A stretch of DNA of 64,000 nt from Neobacillus bataviensis (GCF_019969725.1 NZ_JAHXYW010000001.1:558001-622000), one strand, 5' to 3'. Counted from the first letter of the stretch, positions 28,538-38,636 are shown. A program made the numbers and translations. The notes: a model not told the origin generated them from the sequence alone.

Positions 28538-29557
28538 TTACCTTACCTTTTCTCTAGATAAAGCAGTTTTAAATTGTTCGATTAGAATAGGAACGATTTC
28601 AAAGGCGTCGCCAACGATTCCATAATGGCAGTTTTGAAAAATGGGGGCTTCTTTGTCCTTATTAATGGCAATGATTAAGCCGGAATTTTTCATTCCCACA
28701 ATATGTTGAATCGCACCGGAGATCCCAATTGCAAAATAAATTTTCGGCGTCACGGTCACACCGGTCTGCCCTACTTGATGTGCGTGTTCAATCCAGCCGG
28801 CTTCCACCACATCCCTACTGGCACCGACCGCTCCTCCAACGGTTTCCGCCAATTGGTGAATTAACTGAAAGCCCTCGAAGCTCCCTAATCCTTTTCCGCC
28901 GGCAACAATGATGTCCGCTTCGTCGATTCTTACTTTTTTAACGGTTTCCCTTACAATTTCCAAGACTTTTGTACGAATATCTTCTTCCTTTAAGGATATA
29001 GTTTCTTCCACGATCTTCCCTGTTCTTCCTGGCTGAGAAGGCAGCGCCTTCATGACCTTGGAACGTACAGTCGCCATTTGCGGCCGGTATTTTTTACATA
29101 AAATGGTCGCCATAATATTTCCGCCAAATGCCGGTCTGCTCGCTAAGAGTAACCCTGTTTCCTCTTCCACATCCAGTTCGGTCGTATCCGCCGTCAAACC
29201 AGTCGGCATATCGGTGGCGACCGCGCTTGCCAGGTCTTTTCCCGTTGAAGTGGCACCGAAAAGGATAATTTCTGGTTTATATTTTTCCGTACAATCCAGC
29301 AGCGCCCTCATGAAGGATTCGGTTCGATAATGCTTAAAGATGGGTTGGTCATAGACATATACTTTATCTGCTCCAAATTCAAATACGGTTTGTGTTAAAT
29401 GTTTAACATTTTCCCCGATTAAAATGCCGGCCAATTCCACTCCCCGTTTGTCTGCCAACTTTCTTCCAGCACCCAATAGTTCAAGAGAAACGGAAGCAAC
29501 CGCTTCATCCTTCTGTTCGATGAAAACCCAGACTCCTTGGTAATCTTGGAAATCCAA
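28538..29557 (-). CDS. etfA: Electron transfer flavoprotein alpha subunit
   Basis: This 339-residue subunit has an N-terminal adenine-nucleotide alpha-hydrolase-like domain (about 5-190) and the C-terminal FAD domain (about 205-330) with GGKGLGSFEGFQ, GASRDVVEAGW, HQVGQTGVTVTPKIYFAIGISGAIQHIVGM and NKDKEAPIF. ETF accepts electrons from acyl-CoA or other dehydrogenases and passes them to the quinone pool. It is translated directly after etfB with the genes abutting. No dehydrogenase or ETF:quinone oxidoreductase gene is adjacent in this window, so its partner is not known. The fixB-type variant is possible. Confidence 0.88.
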   Translation of the reverse strand: MDFQDYQGVWVFIEQKDEAVASVSLELLGAGRKLADKRGVELAGILIGENVKHLTQTVFEFGADKVYVYDQPIFKHYRTESFMRALLDCTEKYKPEIILFGATSTGKDLASAVATDMPTGLTADTTELDVEEETGLLLASRPAFGGNIMATILCKKYRPQMATVRSKVMKALPSQPGRTGKIVEETISLKEEDIRTKVLEIVRETVKKVRIDEADIIVAGGKGLGSFEGFQLIHQLAETVGGAVGASRDVVEAGWIEHAHQVGQTGVTVTPKIYFAIGISGAIQHIVGMKNSGLIIAINKDKEAPIFQNCHYGIVGDAFEIVPILIEQFKTALSREKVR

Positions 29558-30385
29558 TTACTTTTCCCCCTTCACTTCAAACAGTTCTCGCTTTTCGAGT
29601 ACGACAGAAAGCAACTGCTCCACTTGCTCCCGTGGGTTGCCTTCAAAGAAAGTTCCCCCTGCTGGTTTTTGCGGAGCCCATACTTTAGAAACAATCGTTG
29701 GGGATCCCTTCAAACCTAGCTGCTTAATATCAACCCCTTCCAGGTCATCAACAGACCAGATATGCGGTTTGTATCTAGCAGCTTTAATCATGTTTGGAAG
29801 CGGAGAATACGGCACTTCATTGATTGTTTTTTCAACAGAAAACAAACACGGCAATGTGGACTTGACGACTTCATAACCGTCCTCCAATTTACGGTGAACA
29901 ATGGCATAACCTTCTTCTTGATTGATTTCCTCTACTTTATTTACAGAAGTCAGCGGTGGAATATCAAGCCTTCTTGCAATTCCAGGTCCGACTTGCCCGG
30001 TATCACCGTCGATGGACATTTTACCGCAAATAATCAAATCCACGGGCCTCGTCTTGGCAATTTTTTCAATCGCCTTCGTCACGGCATAGCTCGTTGCCAA
30101 TGTATCCGCACCCGCAAACCGTCGGTCGGTGATTAAATAGCCCTCATCAGCGCCTATTTCAATACACGTTTTGATCGCGTTAACCGCTGGTGGCGGCCCC
30201 ATCGTGACAACGGAAACGATTCCGCCATACCTTTCCTTTAGACGAACGGCCTCTTCAACCGCGTGTGCATCATATGGATTCAAGATTGCAGGCGCTGTCC
30301 TGCGGTCCATTGTATTTGTTTTTGGATTCATCTTAATAATTTTGGTGTCAGGTACTTGCTTGATACAGGCTACAATATGCAGCAT
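29558..30385 (-). CDS. etfB: Electron transfer flavoprotein beta subunit
   Basis: This 275-residue subunit has the ETF beta signature NPYDAHAVEEAVRLKERYGG (about 37-56), a VTMGPPPAVNAIKTCIEIGADEGYLITD segment and GKMSIDGDTGQVGPGIARRL (about 122-141). It is about 20 residues longer than typical acyl-CoA-type EtfB (about 255), which is more like the FixA or bifurcating group. Whether a second FAD is bound cannot be decided here. It starts at an ATG after AGGGAGGGGTAAA and is the first gene of the etfB-etfA operon. Confidence 0.87.
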   Translation of the reverse strand: MLHIVACIKQVPDTKIIKMNPKTNTMDRRTAPAILNPYDAHAVEEAVRLKERYGGIVSVVTMGPPPAVNAIKTCIEIGADEGYLITDRRFAGADTLATSYAVTKAIEKIAKTRPVDLIICGKMSIDGDTGQVGPGIARRLDIPPLTSVNKVEEINQEEGYAIVHRKLEDGYEVVKSTLPCLFSVEKTINEVPYSPLPNMIKAARYKPHIWSVDDLEGVDIKQLGLKGSPTIVSKVWAPQKPAGGTFFEGNPREQVEQLLSVVLEKRELFEVKGEK

Positions 30386-30525
30386 TTTACCCCTCCCTAT
30401 ACTTGCCAGCTGTTTTCGGCTAGTAAGCCTTTTTACGCTCGTTTACTATTACTTTATTTATTGAGATGTCCTAACATTCGAAATTTCTGACAAATATCTC
30501 TATAAATAATGCTAATAAAGACCAA

Positions 30526-30596
30526 AACAAAAAAACGCACGAGTGGCAGAGAGGAGCCATACTTGAAAAATTTAAATAATTTTCTGTTCTGCCACT
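30526..30596 (-). terminator. Terminator of the flippase gene
   Basis: AGTGGCAG (30542) pairs with CTGCCACT (30589); seven T follow on the minus strand a few bases beyond the stem. One arm lies inside the last codons of the gene. Confidence 0.55.
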
Positions 30597-31924
30597 TGAG
30601 GGATTTTTTGCCTGCGGGATATAACGAAGTAAACAGCAATCAAGCCGATTAATTCACCAGTCGAAGCTGCAATAGCACCTGCACTGCCATTTAGTGCCGG
30701 ATTCCAAAATACTAACGGAATAATTACGAGGACCACAGTGACCATATTAAAAATTTGCGGTTTTAATAGAGACTTTGTACTTTTTTGAAGCATAAGAATG
30801 CCCCCAAAGTAATCCACCCAAGGGAAGACCATCGTTTTAATGATAAAAAATTTCAATACACGCAGACTTTCAGCTGCCAATGTCATGTCAGCACCAAGCA
30901 ATGTTCTCATAAACCAAGGGCCGGCAGCTGTAAAACTAAGAATTGCCAGCAAAACAGATGGAACGATACTGAAAACAATCACGCATTTTATAACCATTCG
31001 TTTGTCTTTTTCATAGAATTGCAAGACAATCTGATGAGTGTACATAAAAAAGCTGAGTATCAAGTTGGTAATGCTAAAAGCCAATGCGAAGGAGGCAATC
31101 CCTAAATGTACATCTTGAATTTTGCCAAGGAATGCGTAAATGATCGGAATTAAAATTGTCTGGAAGGATAAATAAATAACTAACGGAAAATAAAAATTAG
31201 AAATTTCTTTTTGTCTCAATGTTGTTTCCGTTTCCTTTTCGTTTTCTTTAACAATCGAATTCCCCCGCCAGACACTTATGAAGCACTCGATTCCCATACC
31301 TGCTAAAAAGATAATCGCACCTGCGGCACTTGTATTTGCATGATTAGATAAATTCAAATATGCGGCGACAGCAAACATACCTGCCAGCCGAACAACAACG
31401 CCAAAGGTTAACCATTTTGTTTCCAGCTTATTAATAATCATTCCCTGATATAAACAGCGGAGGCCGGAAACTAAGATGACGCCTGAAAGAACGAGAAAGG
31501 TTACCCTCAAGGAGGCCATAGAATCCGCTTCGGCATTAAAGCCATATATAAACACCAAGTCTCCAAGCCGAGTGAGACCAATTAATGCACATAGGGCTGT
31601 TATTGCAAGTGAAACTTTGATAAAAAAAGCCGCAATTTTGTTGAAGGAAGCTTTCCCTTTTGCTAAAGCTGAGCTCGTTTGCCTAAAAACTAAGAGCGGC
31701 CGTTCAAGGATTCCAAATAAAGAAAAGGCAATAGCGTAATTGGCAATAATGACCTCGGCATGGTCGGCCCGGCTTAAGGTTCCATTTATAATGACATGAG
31801 AAATGGACGTTAGACTTGCGGATACGGCCAATGGAATAAAAAATATTAGTATCCTAATAAAACTGGAATCCTTCAATATCTTTGACAAAGTAAATTTTTC
31901 ACCCCTTTTCCCTTTCATCTCCAT
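30572..31924 (-). CDS. MATE/MOP-like membrane flippase
   Basis: This 450-residue membrane protein has about 12 helices in two halves (about 25-225 and 245-440) joined by a charged loop (NSIVKENEKETETTLRQKE). The pattern resembles the multidrug/oligosaccharidyl-lipid/polysaccharide exporter superfamily and may belong to the ANK-like branch found in bacteria. No closer family can be named from sequence alone. It lies 48 bp downstream of the response regulator gene at 31973 on the same strand, and may be regulated with it. Its link with the pectin genes is positional only. Confidence 0.65.
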   Translation of the reverse strand: MEMKGKRGEKFTLSKILKDSSFIRILIFFIPLAVSASLTSISHVIINGTLSRADHAEVIIANYAIAFSLFGILERPLLVFRQTSSALAKGKASFNKIAAFFIKVSLAITALCALIGLTRLGDLVFIYGFNAEADSMASLRVTFLVLSGVILVSGLRCLYQGMIINKLETKWLTFGVVVRLAGMFAVAAYLNLSNHANTSAAGAIIFLAGMGIECFISVWRGNSIVKENEKETETTLRQKEISNFYFPLVIYLSFQTILIPIIYAFLGKIQDVHLGIASFALAFSITNLILSFFMYTHQIVLQFYEKDKRMVIKCVIVFSIVPSVLLAILSFTAAGPWFMRTLLGADMTLAAESLRVLKFFIIKTMVFPWVDYFGGILMLQKSTKSLLKPQIFNMVTVVLVIIPLVFWNPALNGSAGAIAASTGELIGLIAVYFVISRRQKIPQVAEQKII

Positions 31925-31972
31925 TTTTTTACAGGGTCATTTATTTTTATCACGAGTTCCGAAATAATATGA

Positions 31973-33553
31973 CTATTTTAGCTTTTTAAATTCGATTGGA
32001 GAAAAACCCGTGTATTTTTTAAAACTGCTGCTAAAATATTGGGGATTTGAGTATCCTATCCTTCCTGCTACCTCATAGGTCTTCAAATCTGTTTTTTGAA
32101 ATAACTCCATCGCCTTCTCCATCCTCGTTTCAAGGAGAAAATCCCCAAAGTTGAAGCCTTTCTCTACTTTGAAAAGATTACTTAGATAGGCCGCGTTCAC
32201 ATGAACTTCTTCTGCCACTGTTTGGAGACTTAAATTGGCCACATGGTAATTGTCACGAATAAATTCAATCGCCTTGTTAACCAATGTGTGCTTTCGATTT
32301 CCATTTAGCCTTTTTGCAAAGTCAGCTAAATCGGAAGCAATTATTTTAATTTCGGAAAAGATCTCATCGATGGTCTGCAATTTTAATAGCCTGCTCTCGA
32401 AATTTCCGAATTTTGTATAGTCCCAGTTTTTTGCTATTTTAGATGATTCATAAAAAATTAATCCAATAAGCCTAACCGCGAACAAAACCATTTCCTGCAG
32501 GGATACTTTTTTATTAGTCAGAAGTTCATTTTTGGCATTCTCTAATAGCTCCGTCACTTTTTCCGGAAGTCCCAGGAAAATATATCTAAAAAAATCTTCT
32601 TCAATTTTTAGGTGTTCAGCCACTTCTGCACACTCTAAAGTTTCAATTTCTTCAATGGAATAAGCTCGATTGATACCTACCATATGACGAAATTCCATCG
32701 CTTTTACTGCTTCTCGAAAGGCGCAGCTAAGGTGTGCCAATTCATGATTGATTCTTCCCCTTGTAATCGTTATGGTCGTATGAAGGTTTTCTTGTACTGT
32801 TGAAAGGAATTCACTGGTTATACTGGTTATTGAATGTGTAAAATCCTCTGCCAGTAATGTGGAACCAAATAGAAAGACAGCAAAATGCTCCGTTTCAGCG
32901 TTAACAACACGGCCTTTAATTTTATAATGATCAAGGATATTTCTGCAGTACTCCATAATACAGTCCTTCACTGTCTCCATTTTGTGGAGGGAGCCAAAAT
33001 CTGTTTGGTCCAGTTTGACATACAGTACCGCAACAATGGTCTCCTTAGGCTCCATTCCTACTATACTTAGCTCTTTAACTATTTCATCAATCGTCAGTTC
33101 GTTAAGACTTAACCTTTTAAGTAATTGCTGCTGGAAATAATATTGACTTTCGGTGATATAATTTTCTTTCCTCAGTTCCAGCTCTAATTCGATTGCAGCT
33201 TGTTTCAGCTTTTCAATCAATTCACTAGTTTCCACTGGTTTAAGGAGATAATCATAAGCTTTTAACTTAATTGCCTCATGAGCATATTTAAAATTTTCAT
33301 AACCCGTCAAAAATATCACTCTTGTTTTGGGATTATGTTCTTTGATCACCTTAGTCATTTCTAGTCCATTCATAAAGGGCATTTGAATATCGGATATAAC
33401 TATATGTGGATCATGCTCTTTGATAATTTCCAGACCTTGTTCACCATCGGCACCTACTCCAACCAAGTCAAATCCATATTCCGTCCAGGGTATAACACTG
33501 GATAATCCTTTACGGATAATTCGATCGTCATCAACTATTGCTACTTTATACAT
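31973..33553 (-). CDS. YesN-type response regulator (REC plus AraC)
   Basis: This 526-residue protein has an N-terminal receiver domain with DDD at residues 8-10, the phospho-acceptor D55 (VVISDIQMP) and K at about 106 (LLKPVE). A middle region of about 300 residues follows, then a C-terminal AraC DNA-binding domain (about 430-526; LSNLFKVEKGFNFGDFLLE, then GYSNPQYFSSSFKKYTGFSPIEF). YesN/YesM-type systems in bacilli sense plant polysaccharides and activate their degradation genes. It is next to the pectin genes, but no YesM-type sensor kinase is present in the window. Confidence 0.85.
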   Translation of the reverse strand: MYKVAIVDDDRIIRKGLSSVIPWTEYGFDLVGVGADGEQGLEIIKEHDPHIVISDIQMPFMNGLEMTKVIKEHNPKTRVIFLTGYENFKYAHEAIKLKAYDYLLKPVETSELIEKLKQAAIELELELRKENYITESQYYFQQQLLKRLSLNELTIDEIVKELSIVGMEPKETIVAVLYVKLDQTDFGSLHKMETVKDCIMEYCRNILDHYKIKGRVVNAETEHFAVFLFGSTLLAEDFTHSITSITSEFLSTVQENLHTTITITRGRINHELAHLSCAFREAVKAMEFRHMVGINRAYSIEEIETLECAEVAEHLKIEEDFFRYIFLGLPEKVTELLENAKNELLTNKKVSLQEMVLFAVRLIGLIFYESSKIAKNWDYTKFGNFESRLLKLQTIDEIFSEIKIIASDLADFAKRLNGNRKHTLVNKAIEFIRDNYHVANLSLQTVAEEVHVNAAYLSNLFKVEKGFNFGDFLLETRMEKAMELFQKTDLKTYEVAGRIGYSNPQYFSSSFKKYTGFSPIEFKKLK

Positions 33554-33630
33554 TATCTATGGCCTCCAGATATTTTTAGGACTGGGAATAGGTCCTCCTT
33601 CCTATCCTCAACATTCCAGATAAAACAGCT

Positions 33631-33657
33631 AGAACCCATAATCATTTTATGGGTTCT
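33631..33657 (-). terminator. Hairpin downstream of the pectate lyase gene
   Basis: AGAACCCATA and TATGGGTTCT form a 10-bp stem 8 bp after the pelA-type stop. The T run on the minus strand is weak, so termination may be partial and allow readthrough into the response regulator. Confidence 0.5.
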
Positions 33658-33664
33658 TTACCGT

Positions 33665-34975
33665 CTATTTTAGTTTGCCAGTACCAGCCTTAGCTTTTAC
33701 CAGTGCTGGAACAGCCTGTGTCGGATCAATTCTTGTAAATAAGGATGGTTCCCAGCCAACATTTTCATTTAGCTGCACTGTATGTGTTTGATTAAAGGCA
33801 TCGACTAGATCGACTTCATTCGCGGAGCTTTTTCCATTGACAAAAGATCCACTTTCATAAATAGTGGTGCCCTTCCAATCTTTGATAATTTCTCCAGGAT
33901 CGACATCAAAATCGAAATTAAAATAATTGTTCTCTGCATAAATTTTTGAGTTTACGCCAACTCCAAGGGCATAATCAAACTCATAATCTGAGTCTTTATT
34001 AAACTCATAATAATTGTTGTAAACATGGACTTGACCATAACGGACCCTTGGCAGACGCTGTGTGAGGTTTTTGTAATAGTTATGGTGAATCGTGACCTTT
34101 AAGTGCTGCCCGTCGCTCGTTCTACTATCACTGGAGCCGATCAGCGAGGTCTTGTCATGGTCCTCTAACACATTGTAAGAAATCGTTACATAATCAGCAC
34201 CGTTAGTTACATCAAGCAAACCGTCATGCTGCTGGTAGGTTCTTCCGAAAACTTTCCCAAAGTCTTCATCATGATGTTTTCCATCTGTAAACTTATTATG
34301 GTCAATCCAGACATTGTGCGAGTTATTTGTTACCGTTACATTATCATATTCGGAGTTCCATTCACCAAACTCACCGTCTGTCGGATCCCATTGCGGGAAG
34401 AAATCAACAGGTGCTTCAAATTCGATATTGCGGATAATAATATTTTCCACTGCGCTCATGATAAAGCTGCCGCCAATGATTTTAGCATCATCGCCCAGTC
34501 CAATAATGGAAGTGTTTGAGCCGATATTCACAACTATCTGCTCTTTTTGTTTCTGAGCGGAGCGGGCACGTGCATCCTCGAGCGGGCCAGACACTTCATC
34601 TTTGTGTCCCCATATAGCAGGATTATAGGCTTCGAGGTAGGCATTATAATCATACGCCGGATCTGCATAAAACTCAGGTCCGATTGGATTATTATTCAAA
34701 TCTACATTAAAGTCAATCGTACCTTTAACAAAAATAATTTTAGGGTTGTTATCCTTGCCGCCGTCAAGAGCCTTAAGAAGCTCGGCTTTATTTGTTACGG
34801 TGAACACATGGCTTGCATCGGCCTTTGCTCCGCCAGTTGTTCCCTCCCCATAAGAAGCCCAGCCATCTTTCGGTGCCAGTACTTCCGTTCCTAAATCGGA
34901 TGAAGCTGCTGAAACCGTGGTAATACCCATTGTCAACAAAGAGACTGCTAAAAGACTGCTAAATGTTTTTTTCAT
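33665..34975 (-). CDS. Secreted pectate lyase, polysaccharide lyase family 1
   Basis: This protein of about 436 residues is a parallel beta-helix enzyme that cleaves polygalacturonate by beta-elimination with calcium. A signal peptide (MKKTFSSLLAVSLLTMG, cleavage near VSAA-SSD) sends it out of the cell. PL1 motifs are VWIDHNKFTDGKHHDEDFG, the calcium site HDGLLDVTNGADYVTISYN, and the catalytic Arg region QRLPRVRYG. Length and order match B. subtilis Pel (420). The ATG at 34975 follows AAGGAG with 8-base spacing. A cre-like site lies about 100 bp upstream. Confidence 0.92.
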   Translation of the reverse strand: MKKTFSSLLAVSLLTMGITTVSAASSDLGTEVLAPKDGWASYGEGTTGGAKADASHVFTVTNKAELLKALDGGKDNNPKIIFVKGTIDFNVDLNNNPIGPEFYADPAYDYNAYLEAYNPAIWGHKDEVSGPLEDARARSAQKQKEQIVVNIGSNTSIIGLGDDAKIIGGSFIMSAVENIIIRNIEFEAPVDFFPQWDPTDGEFGEWNSEYDNVTVTNNSHNVWIDHNKFTDGKHHDEDFGKVFGRTYQQHDGLLDVTNGADYVTISYNVLEDHDKTSLIGSSDSRTSDGQHLKVTIHHNYYKNLTQRLPRVRYGQVHVYNNYYEFNKDSDYEFDYALGVGVNSKIYAENNYFNFDFDVDPGEIIKDWKGTTIYESGSFVNGKSSANEVDLVDAFNQTHTVQLNENVGWEPSLFTRIDPTQAVPALVKAKAGTGKLK

Positions 34976-35074
34976 CCTGAACACTCCTTAATTTATTATT
35001 TAATGAAGAAATATCATTAACTTCAATGCTGCCTATTTAATAGTGGATCCTCATTTCTTGCCTTTTATTTTATC

Positions 35075-35088
35075 CGAAAACGCTTACA
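35075..35088 (+). promoter_or_regulatory. cre (CcpA) site upstream of the pectate lyase gene
   Basis: CGAAAACGCTTACA matches the catabolite-responsive consensus TGWAANCGNTNWCA at all but the first position. It lies in the 240-bp gap before the PL1 gene and implies repression by preferred sugars. Confidence 0.6.
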
Positions 35089-35170
35089 CGAGGAATTCAA
35101 TATCTTTAGCTGTTTGTTTGATATTTTTAGATGTTCGAAATATTTTAAATATTATTTAAGAGTGCACGAC

Positions 35171-35198
35171 AAAAAAAGACAGCTTTGAAAAGCTGCCT
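35171..35198 (-). terminator. Terminator of the PL9 gene
   Basis: AGGCAGCTT and AAGCTGTCT pair (one mismatch) around a 4-base loop, followed by TTTTTTTG on the minus strand. It separates the PL9 transcript from the PL1 gene. Confidence 0.75.
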
Positions 35199-35215
35199 TC
35201 TTTTACACTATCCGT

Positions 35216-37828
35216 TTATTTTAATCCTGGGGGCATTTGTTTCACATGGATGTCAAGCTTTGCCTCCAATCCATGGTAAGAAGCAGTAACAGAAGTTTTC
35301 CCTTTCTCCCCTGCTCGAAGATTGCCTCCCCGGTCTACTGAAGCAATCGAGATATTACCACTCTTGAACTGAACTCCTGAAGCTAAAACTTTTTCAGAGC
35401 CATCAAAGAATCTAGCAACAACAACCAGTTTACCTGTCTCCCCTTCTCTTAGAGCGTCAGGGCCTTCCAGGCTAATGGACACAGGATCTGCTGGAAGTGC
35501 GCCAACATAGCCTTTATTAAGGCCTGCGCTATTTAGGAAACTATCAGGAGTGATACGAAGAAAGCTGCCATAGAGGATATTACCATCTATATCTCTATCA
35601 AACTGGCCTGGTATCTCAACACTGACAAAGTCCTTAGAAGTAACGACGGTCCCCTCTTTGTTGGATGTTTTGGAACCGTCAAAGAAGAAATTCGTGTTAT
35701 CATTGTTACCTGAAATAAAATCTTTTACCGCACCAGAAGCAGATCGATAGGAAAGGTTGTTTTTAAAAGTCCCCTGCTCTTCAGCGTTGAAATATGGATT
35801 GATTCGGAATACATAATTAAACCTTTTATTATTAAAAGCTGTGTTATTTTCAACAACCATCTTACCTGGATTAAAATTGTCCGTAAAACCGTCCATATTA
35901 TTGTCAAAGGCAATATTGTTTCGGACAATATGGGCCACCGGCATGCCTTCCCCACCAAGCTTAAAACCATTACCAGCGTTTCCATCTTGATTATAGCCAT
36001 TGCTCAGTTTACCGTTCGAATAGGCAATGTTTCCTTCTAGTGTAATCGGCATATTGGCGCCTTCATTCGTCCGGTTATATAAATCCCAGCCATCATCGAT
36101 ATTGTGATGAGCGATGTTTCCTCTGAAGACATTTCCGACACCGACCCCAAGCTTGGCGGCGAATCCATCTGCATTTTCATCGGAAAGGTCGCGGTTATCA
36201 TGGGATTCACAATTTAAGATTAAGTTATATTTCGGCCATAAATCCGGATTGGAACCACTGCCGCTAATTTGCAGTCCCGTATCTCCGTTATAGTTGAACA
36301 GCATCTGCTCGACAACATTATGGTCACCGCTTACCCGCATTCCGGTTGAGGACGCCTTCGTGATCTGGATACCAAACAAGTGCCAGTAATCTCCATTTAA
36401 TTGCAGGACACTTCCAAGTTTCCCTTGTCCGTCAATCACTACTTTTTCACCATTGTAAGCCATTAACGTTTTCACTTTTTCTTTAGAACCGCTATATTCC
36501 TTCTTAATATTAACTATAGAAGACGGAGTATATGTACCCTCGCGCATGTAAATGGTTTCACCAGGTATAGCGAATTTAATGGCCGTTTCCAGGTCAACTG
36601 GATCATTAATTGTTCCTTTGGCAGAACTAGTTCCCTTTGGTGATACAAACAAGCCTGCCCCGTTCGTATAAATTTTCTTAGTTACGGTAAGGTCCTTGGT
36701 GATGGTTGCAGTGGATGGTCCTTCACTTGGTGTAAAGGTAACGGTAAAATTGGTGGTTTCGTTATCCAATAATGTACTGAACGAATAAACTTGATCCCTT
36801 TGGACCGATGCCCCGCTCACTACTTCTTCCCCATCTTTTAATACTGATAACGTACCTTTATAATTGGCAAGTGCTTTCAGATCAAACTGGTGTGAACCAG
36901 ATTCCGGCGCCGAAAGTAAATTCATTGCTGGTTTATCTGGAACAGAATCCGTTGGCGGTGTGGGTACAGTATATGCCTCACTAAGAGTAAGCTTTGCATT
37001 TTGAATGGTCATTTTGGCATTTCTGGCTGCATAAAAACCAACATACATATGATCCTTGTCCATCATTTGAACAAGATCAGCTCCTTTGATTCTTTGTTCA
37101 AATGTTTTTTCTTCAGCCAAATGAGTGAAGGTAGCAGACATGATAAATTCTGTGTCAGTACGCTCCAGCCTTACCTTAACAGGTGTACCAACAGGAAGTT
37201 TATATTTTGAATCTGTTGTAAAAGGAGAGGCTTTTAATTGGCTTCCGAGATTTCCCCATGGATAAACAACACCTGTCCTGTAAATAGGTGCTACACCATT
37301 GCGCATCATCCCGACCCCAAAAACATTGGAAGCTGCCGGAACCTCTTCATAACCAAGGATCATGGGGTCTTGCCGCGGGGCACCAATCGTGTCCCTGACC
37401 ATAATCCCGGCACTTTCCTGTCCATTTGGTCCAGCCCCAGTTTCCGGACCGAACTGTTCAATGGTCATGTCCGCTTCCAAGACAAAGTTATCGATATTAG
37501 GATTGAGCTTTGTATAATAGAATGTCAACCCATCGTGTCCAGGAGCCAGCTTCCCTCCCCTGCTCTCCAAGGTAATATTTCCTTCAATGGTGCCTGGCTT
37601 TTCTGGTGCTGCATAGTTTGTCCCAATTTTTTCAGGCAGAACATTCGCGGCAAAATTCAAATCGGTTGACTGGCCAAATGTAACGCTTTGCCACACTAAA
37701 TTCTCACTTTGGGCGGTGCCCTCCTTACCGCCTGTTTCTTCTGCATATGCAGCAGGAATGCTGCTGCATATGAAAAGCGAGGCAAGAAATACACTTCGAA
37801 TTTTTGTTAGTGCCTTCAATTTTCTCAC
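35216..37828 (-). CDS. Secreted pectate lyase-like protein, polysaccharide lyase family 9
   Basis: This 870-residue protein has a signal peptide (about 1-29, cleavage near AYAEE), an N-terminal jelly-roll-like domain (about 60-285), a spacer module (about 305-390) and a right-handed beta-helix (about 395-750). A bacterial Ig-like domain follows (about 775-865). The helix has the PL9 motif DENADGFAAKLGVGVGNVFRGNIAHHNIDDGWD, with a Lys fitting the catalytic base of Pel9A/PelL and a set of Asp for calcium. It would cleave pectate outside the cell. It is 7 bp downstream of the acetylesterase gene. Confidence 0.87.
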   Translation of the reverse strand: MRKLKALTKIRSVFLASLFICSSIPAAYAEETGGKEGTAQSENLVWQSVTFGQSTDLNFAANVLPEKIGTNYAAPEKPGTIEGNITLESRGGKLAPGHDGLTFYYTKLNPNIDNFVLEADMTIEQFGPETGAGPNGQESAGIMVRDTIGAPRQDPMILGYEEVPAASNVFGVGMMRNGVAPIYRTGVVYPWGNLGSQLKASPFTTDSKYKLPVGTPVKVRLERTDTEFIMSATFTHLAEEKTFEQRIKGADLVQMMDKDHMYVGFYAARNAKMTIQNAKLTLSEAYTVPTPPTDSVPDKPAMNLLSAPESGSHQFDLKALANYKGTLSVLKDGEEVVSGASVQRDQVYSFSTLLDNETTNFTVTFTPSEGPSTATITKDLTVTKKIYTNGAGLFVSPKGTSSAKGTINDPVDLETAIKFAIPGETIYMREGTYTPSSIVNIKKEYSGSKEKVKTLMAYNGEKVVIDGQGKLGSVLQLNGDYWHLFGIQITKASSTGMRVSGDHNVVEQMLFNYNGDTGLQISGSGSNPDLWPKYNLILNCESHDNRDLSDENADGFAAKLGVGVGNVFRGNIAHHNIDDGWDLYNRTNEGANMPITLEGNIAYSNGKLSNGYNQDGNAGNGFKLGGEGMPVAHIVRNNIAFDNNMDGFTDNFNPGKMVVENNTAFNNKRFNYVFRINPYFNAEEQGTFKNNLSYRSASGAVKDFISGNNDNTNFFFDGSKTSNKEGTVVTSKDFVSVEIPGQFDRDIDGNILYGSFLRITPDSFLNSAGLNKGYVGALPADPVSISLEGPDALREGETGKLVVVARFFDGSEKVLASGVQFKSGNISIASVDRGGNLRAGEKGKTSVTASYHGLEAKLDIHVKQMPPGLK

Positions 37829-37835
37829 TCCCTAT

Positions 37836-38636
37836 TTATTTTATAATGTGATTACGTACCGGGACTAAATGAGATTCCTCGATGCCCTCAAGAACAAGAC
37901 GTGCGATCGCTTCCGCACCAGCTTCCTGAAAATGTGTATTATCCTGAACACCATTTGGATAGTTCACATGCTCACCAGCATCAAGGAAAAGAAAAAGATC
38001 CTTTGTCCCTTCTGGCCCAAGCTCTTGGAATAACGCCTTGCTTTTAGCCGTGAGGTCGATAACTGGTACATTTTCTTCCAGTCCAAGCTCTTTCATGGCT
38101 ACAGGGTATTCGCCATGCGAATCACGAGCAATCCCTTCTTCTGTAAAACGGCGGCGCTCAACAGGAGTAACGAGGACAGGTGTTGCTCCCTTTACCCTTG
38201 CACCGTCAATATATTGCTTTAAGTAACTTTTATAAGTGGAATGCGGTTCAGTATAACGAGTCGGATCCTCCACTTTTTCGTCATTATGTCCAAATTGAAT
38301 AAACAGGTAATCTCCCTTTTCGATTTGATTTAAGATAGAATCGAGCCTCCCTTCATCAATAAAACTTTTTGAGCTCCTTCCAGAGGGAGCCTCATTTTTG
38401 ACAACGATTTTATCGTCGAAGAATCGATCAAACACTTGTCCCCATCCAGCTCTTGGCGCTAAGGAGTCCTCATAGTTAGAAACCGTTGAATCTCCTGCCA
38501 GATAAACCGTTATTCGGTTTTTGTGAGTGTTATCCTCGTTAGCAGCTTTAGATGGAAGAGCACCCAAAAACGAAGAAACTGCTAAGAAAAACATGGTTAT
38601 CAATAAAATTTTTTCTTTTAGCTTTTTTCTCATCAT
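37836..38636 (-). CDS. Secreted SGNH esterase, rhamnogalacturonan acetylesterase type (CE12)
   Basis: This 266-residue protein has a signal peptide (about 1-31) and an SGNH hydrolase domain: block I YLAGDSTVSNY (catalytic Ser), block III FIQFGHNDEK, and block V with D and H in DNTHFQEAGAEAIA. The pattern fits RhgT/YesT-type enzymes, which remove acetyl groups from pectin so that lyases can act. The ATG follows GAGGAGGAAT. It is 31 bp after the pectinesterase gene and 7 bp before the PL9 gene, clearly one operon. Confidence 0.88.
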   Translation of the reverse strand: MMRKKLKEKILLITMFFLAVSSFLGALPSKAANEDNTHKNRITVYLAGDSTVSNYEDSLAPRAGWGQVFDRFFDDKIVVKNEAPSGRSSKSFIDEGRLDSILNQIEKGDYLFIQFGHNDEKVEDPTRYTEPHSTYKSYLKQYIDGARVKGATPVLVTPVERRRFTEEGIARDSHGEYPVAMKELGLEENVPVIDLTAKSKALFQELGPEGTKDLFLFLDAGEHVNYPNGVQDNTHFQEAGAEAIARLVLEGIEESHLVPVRNHIIK

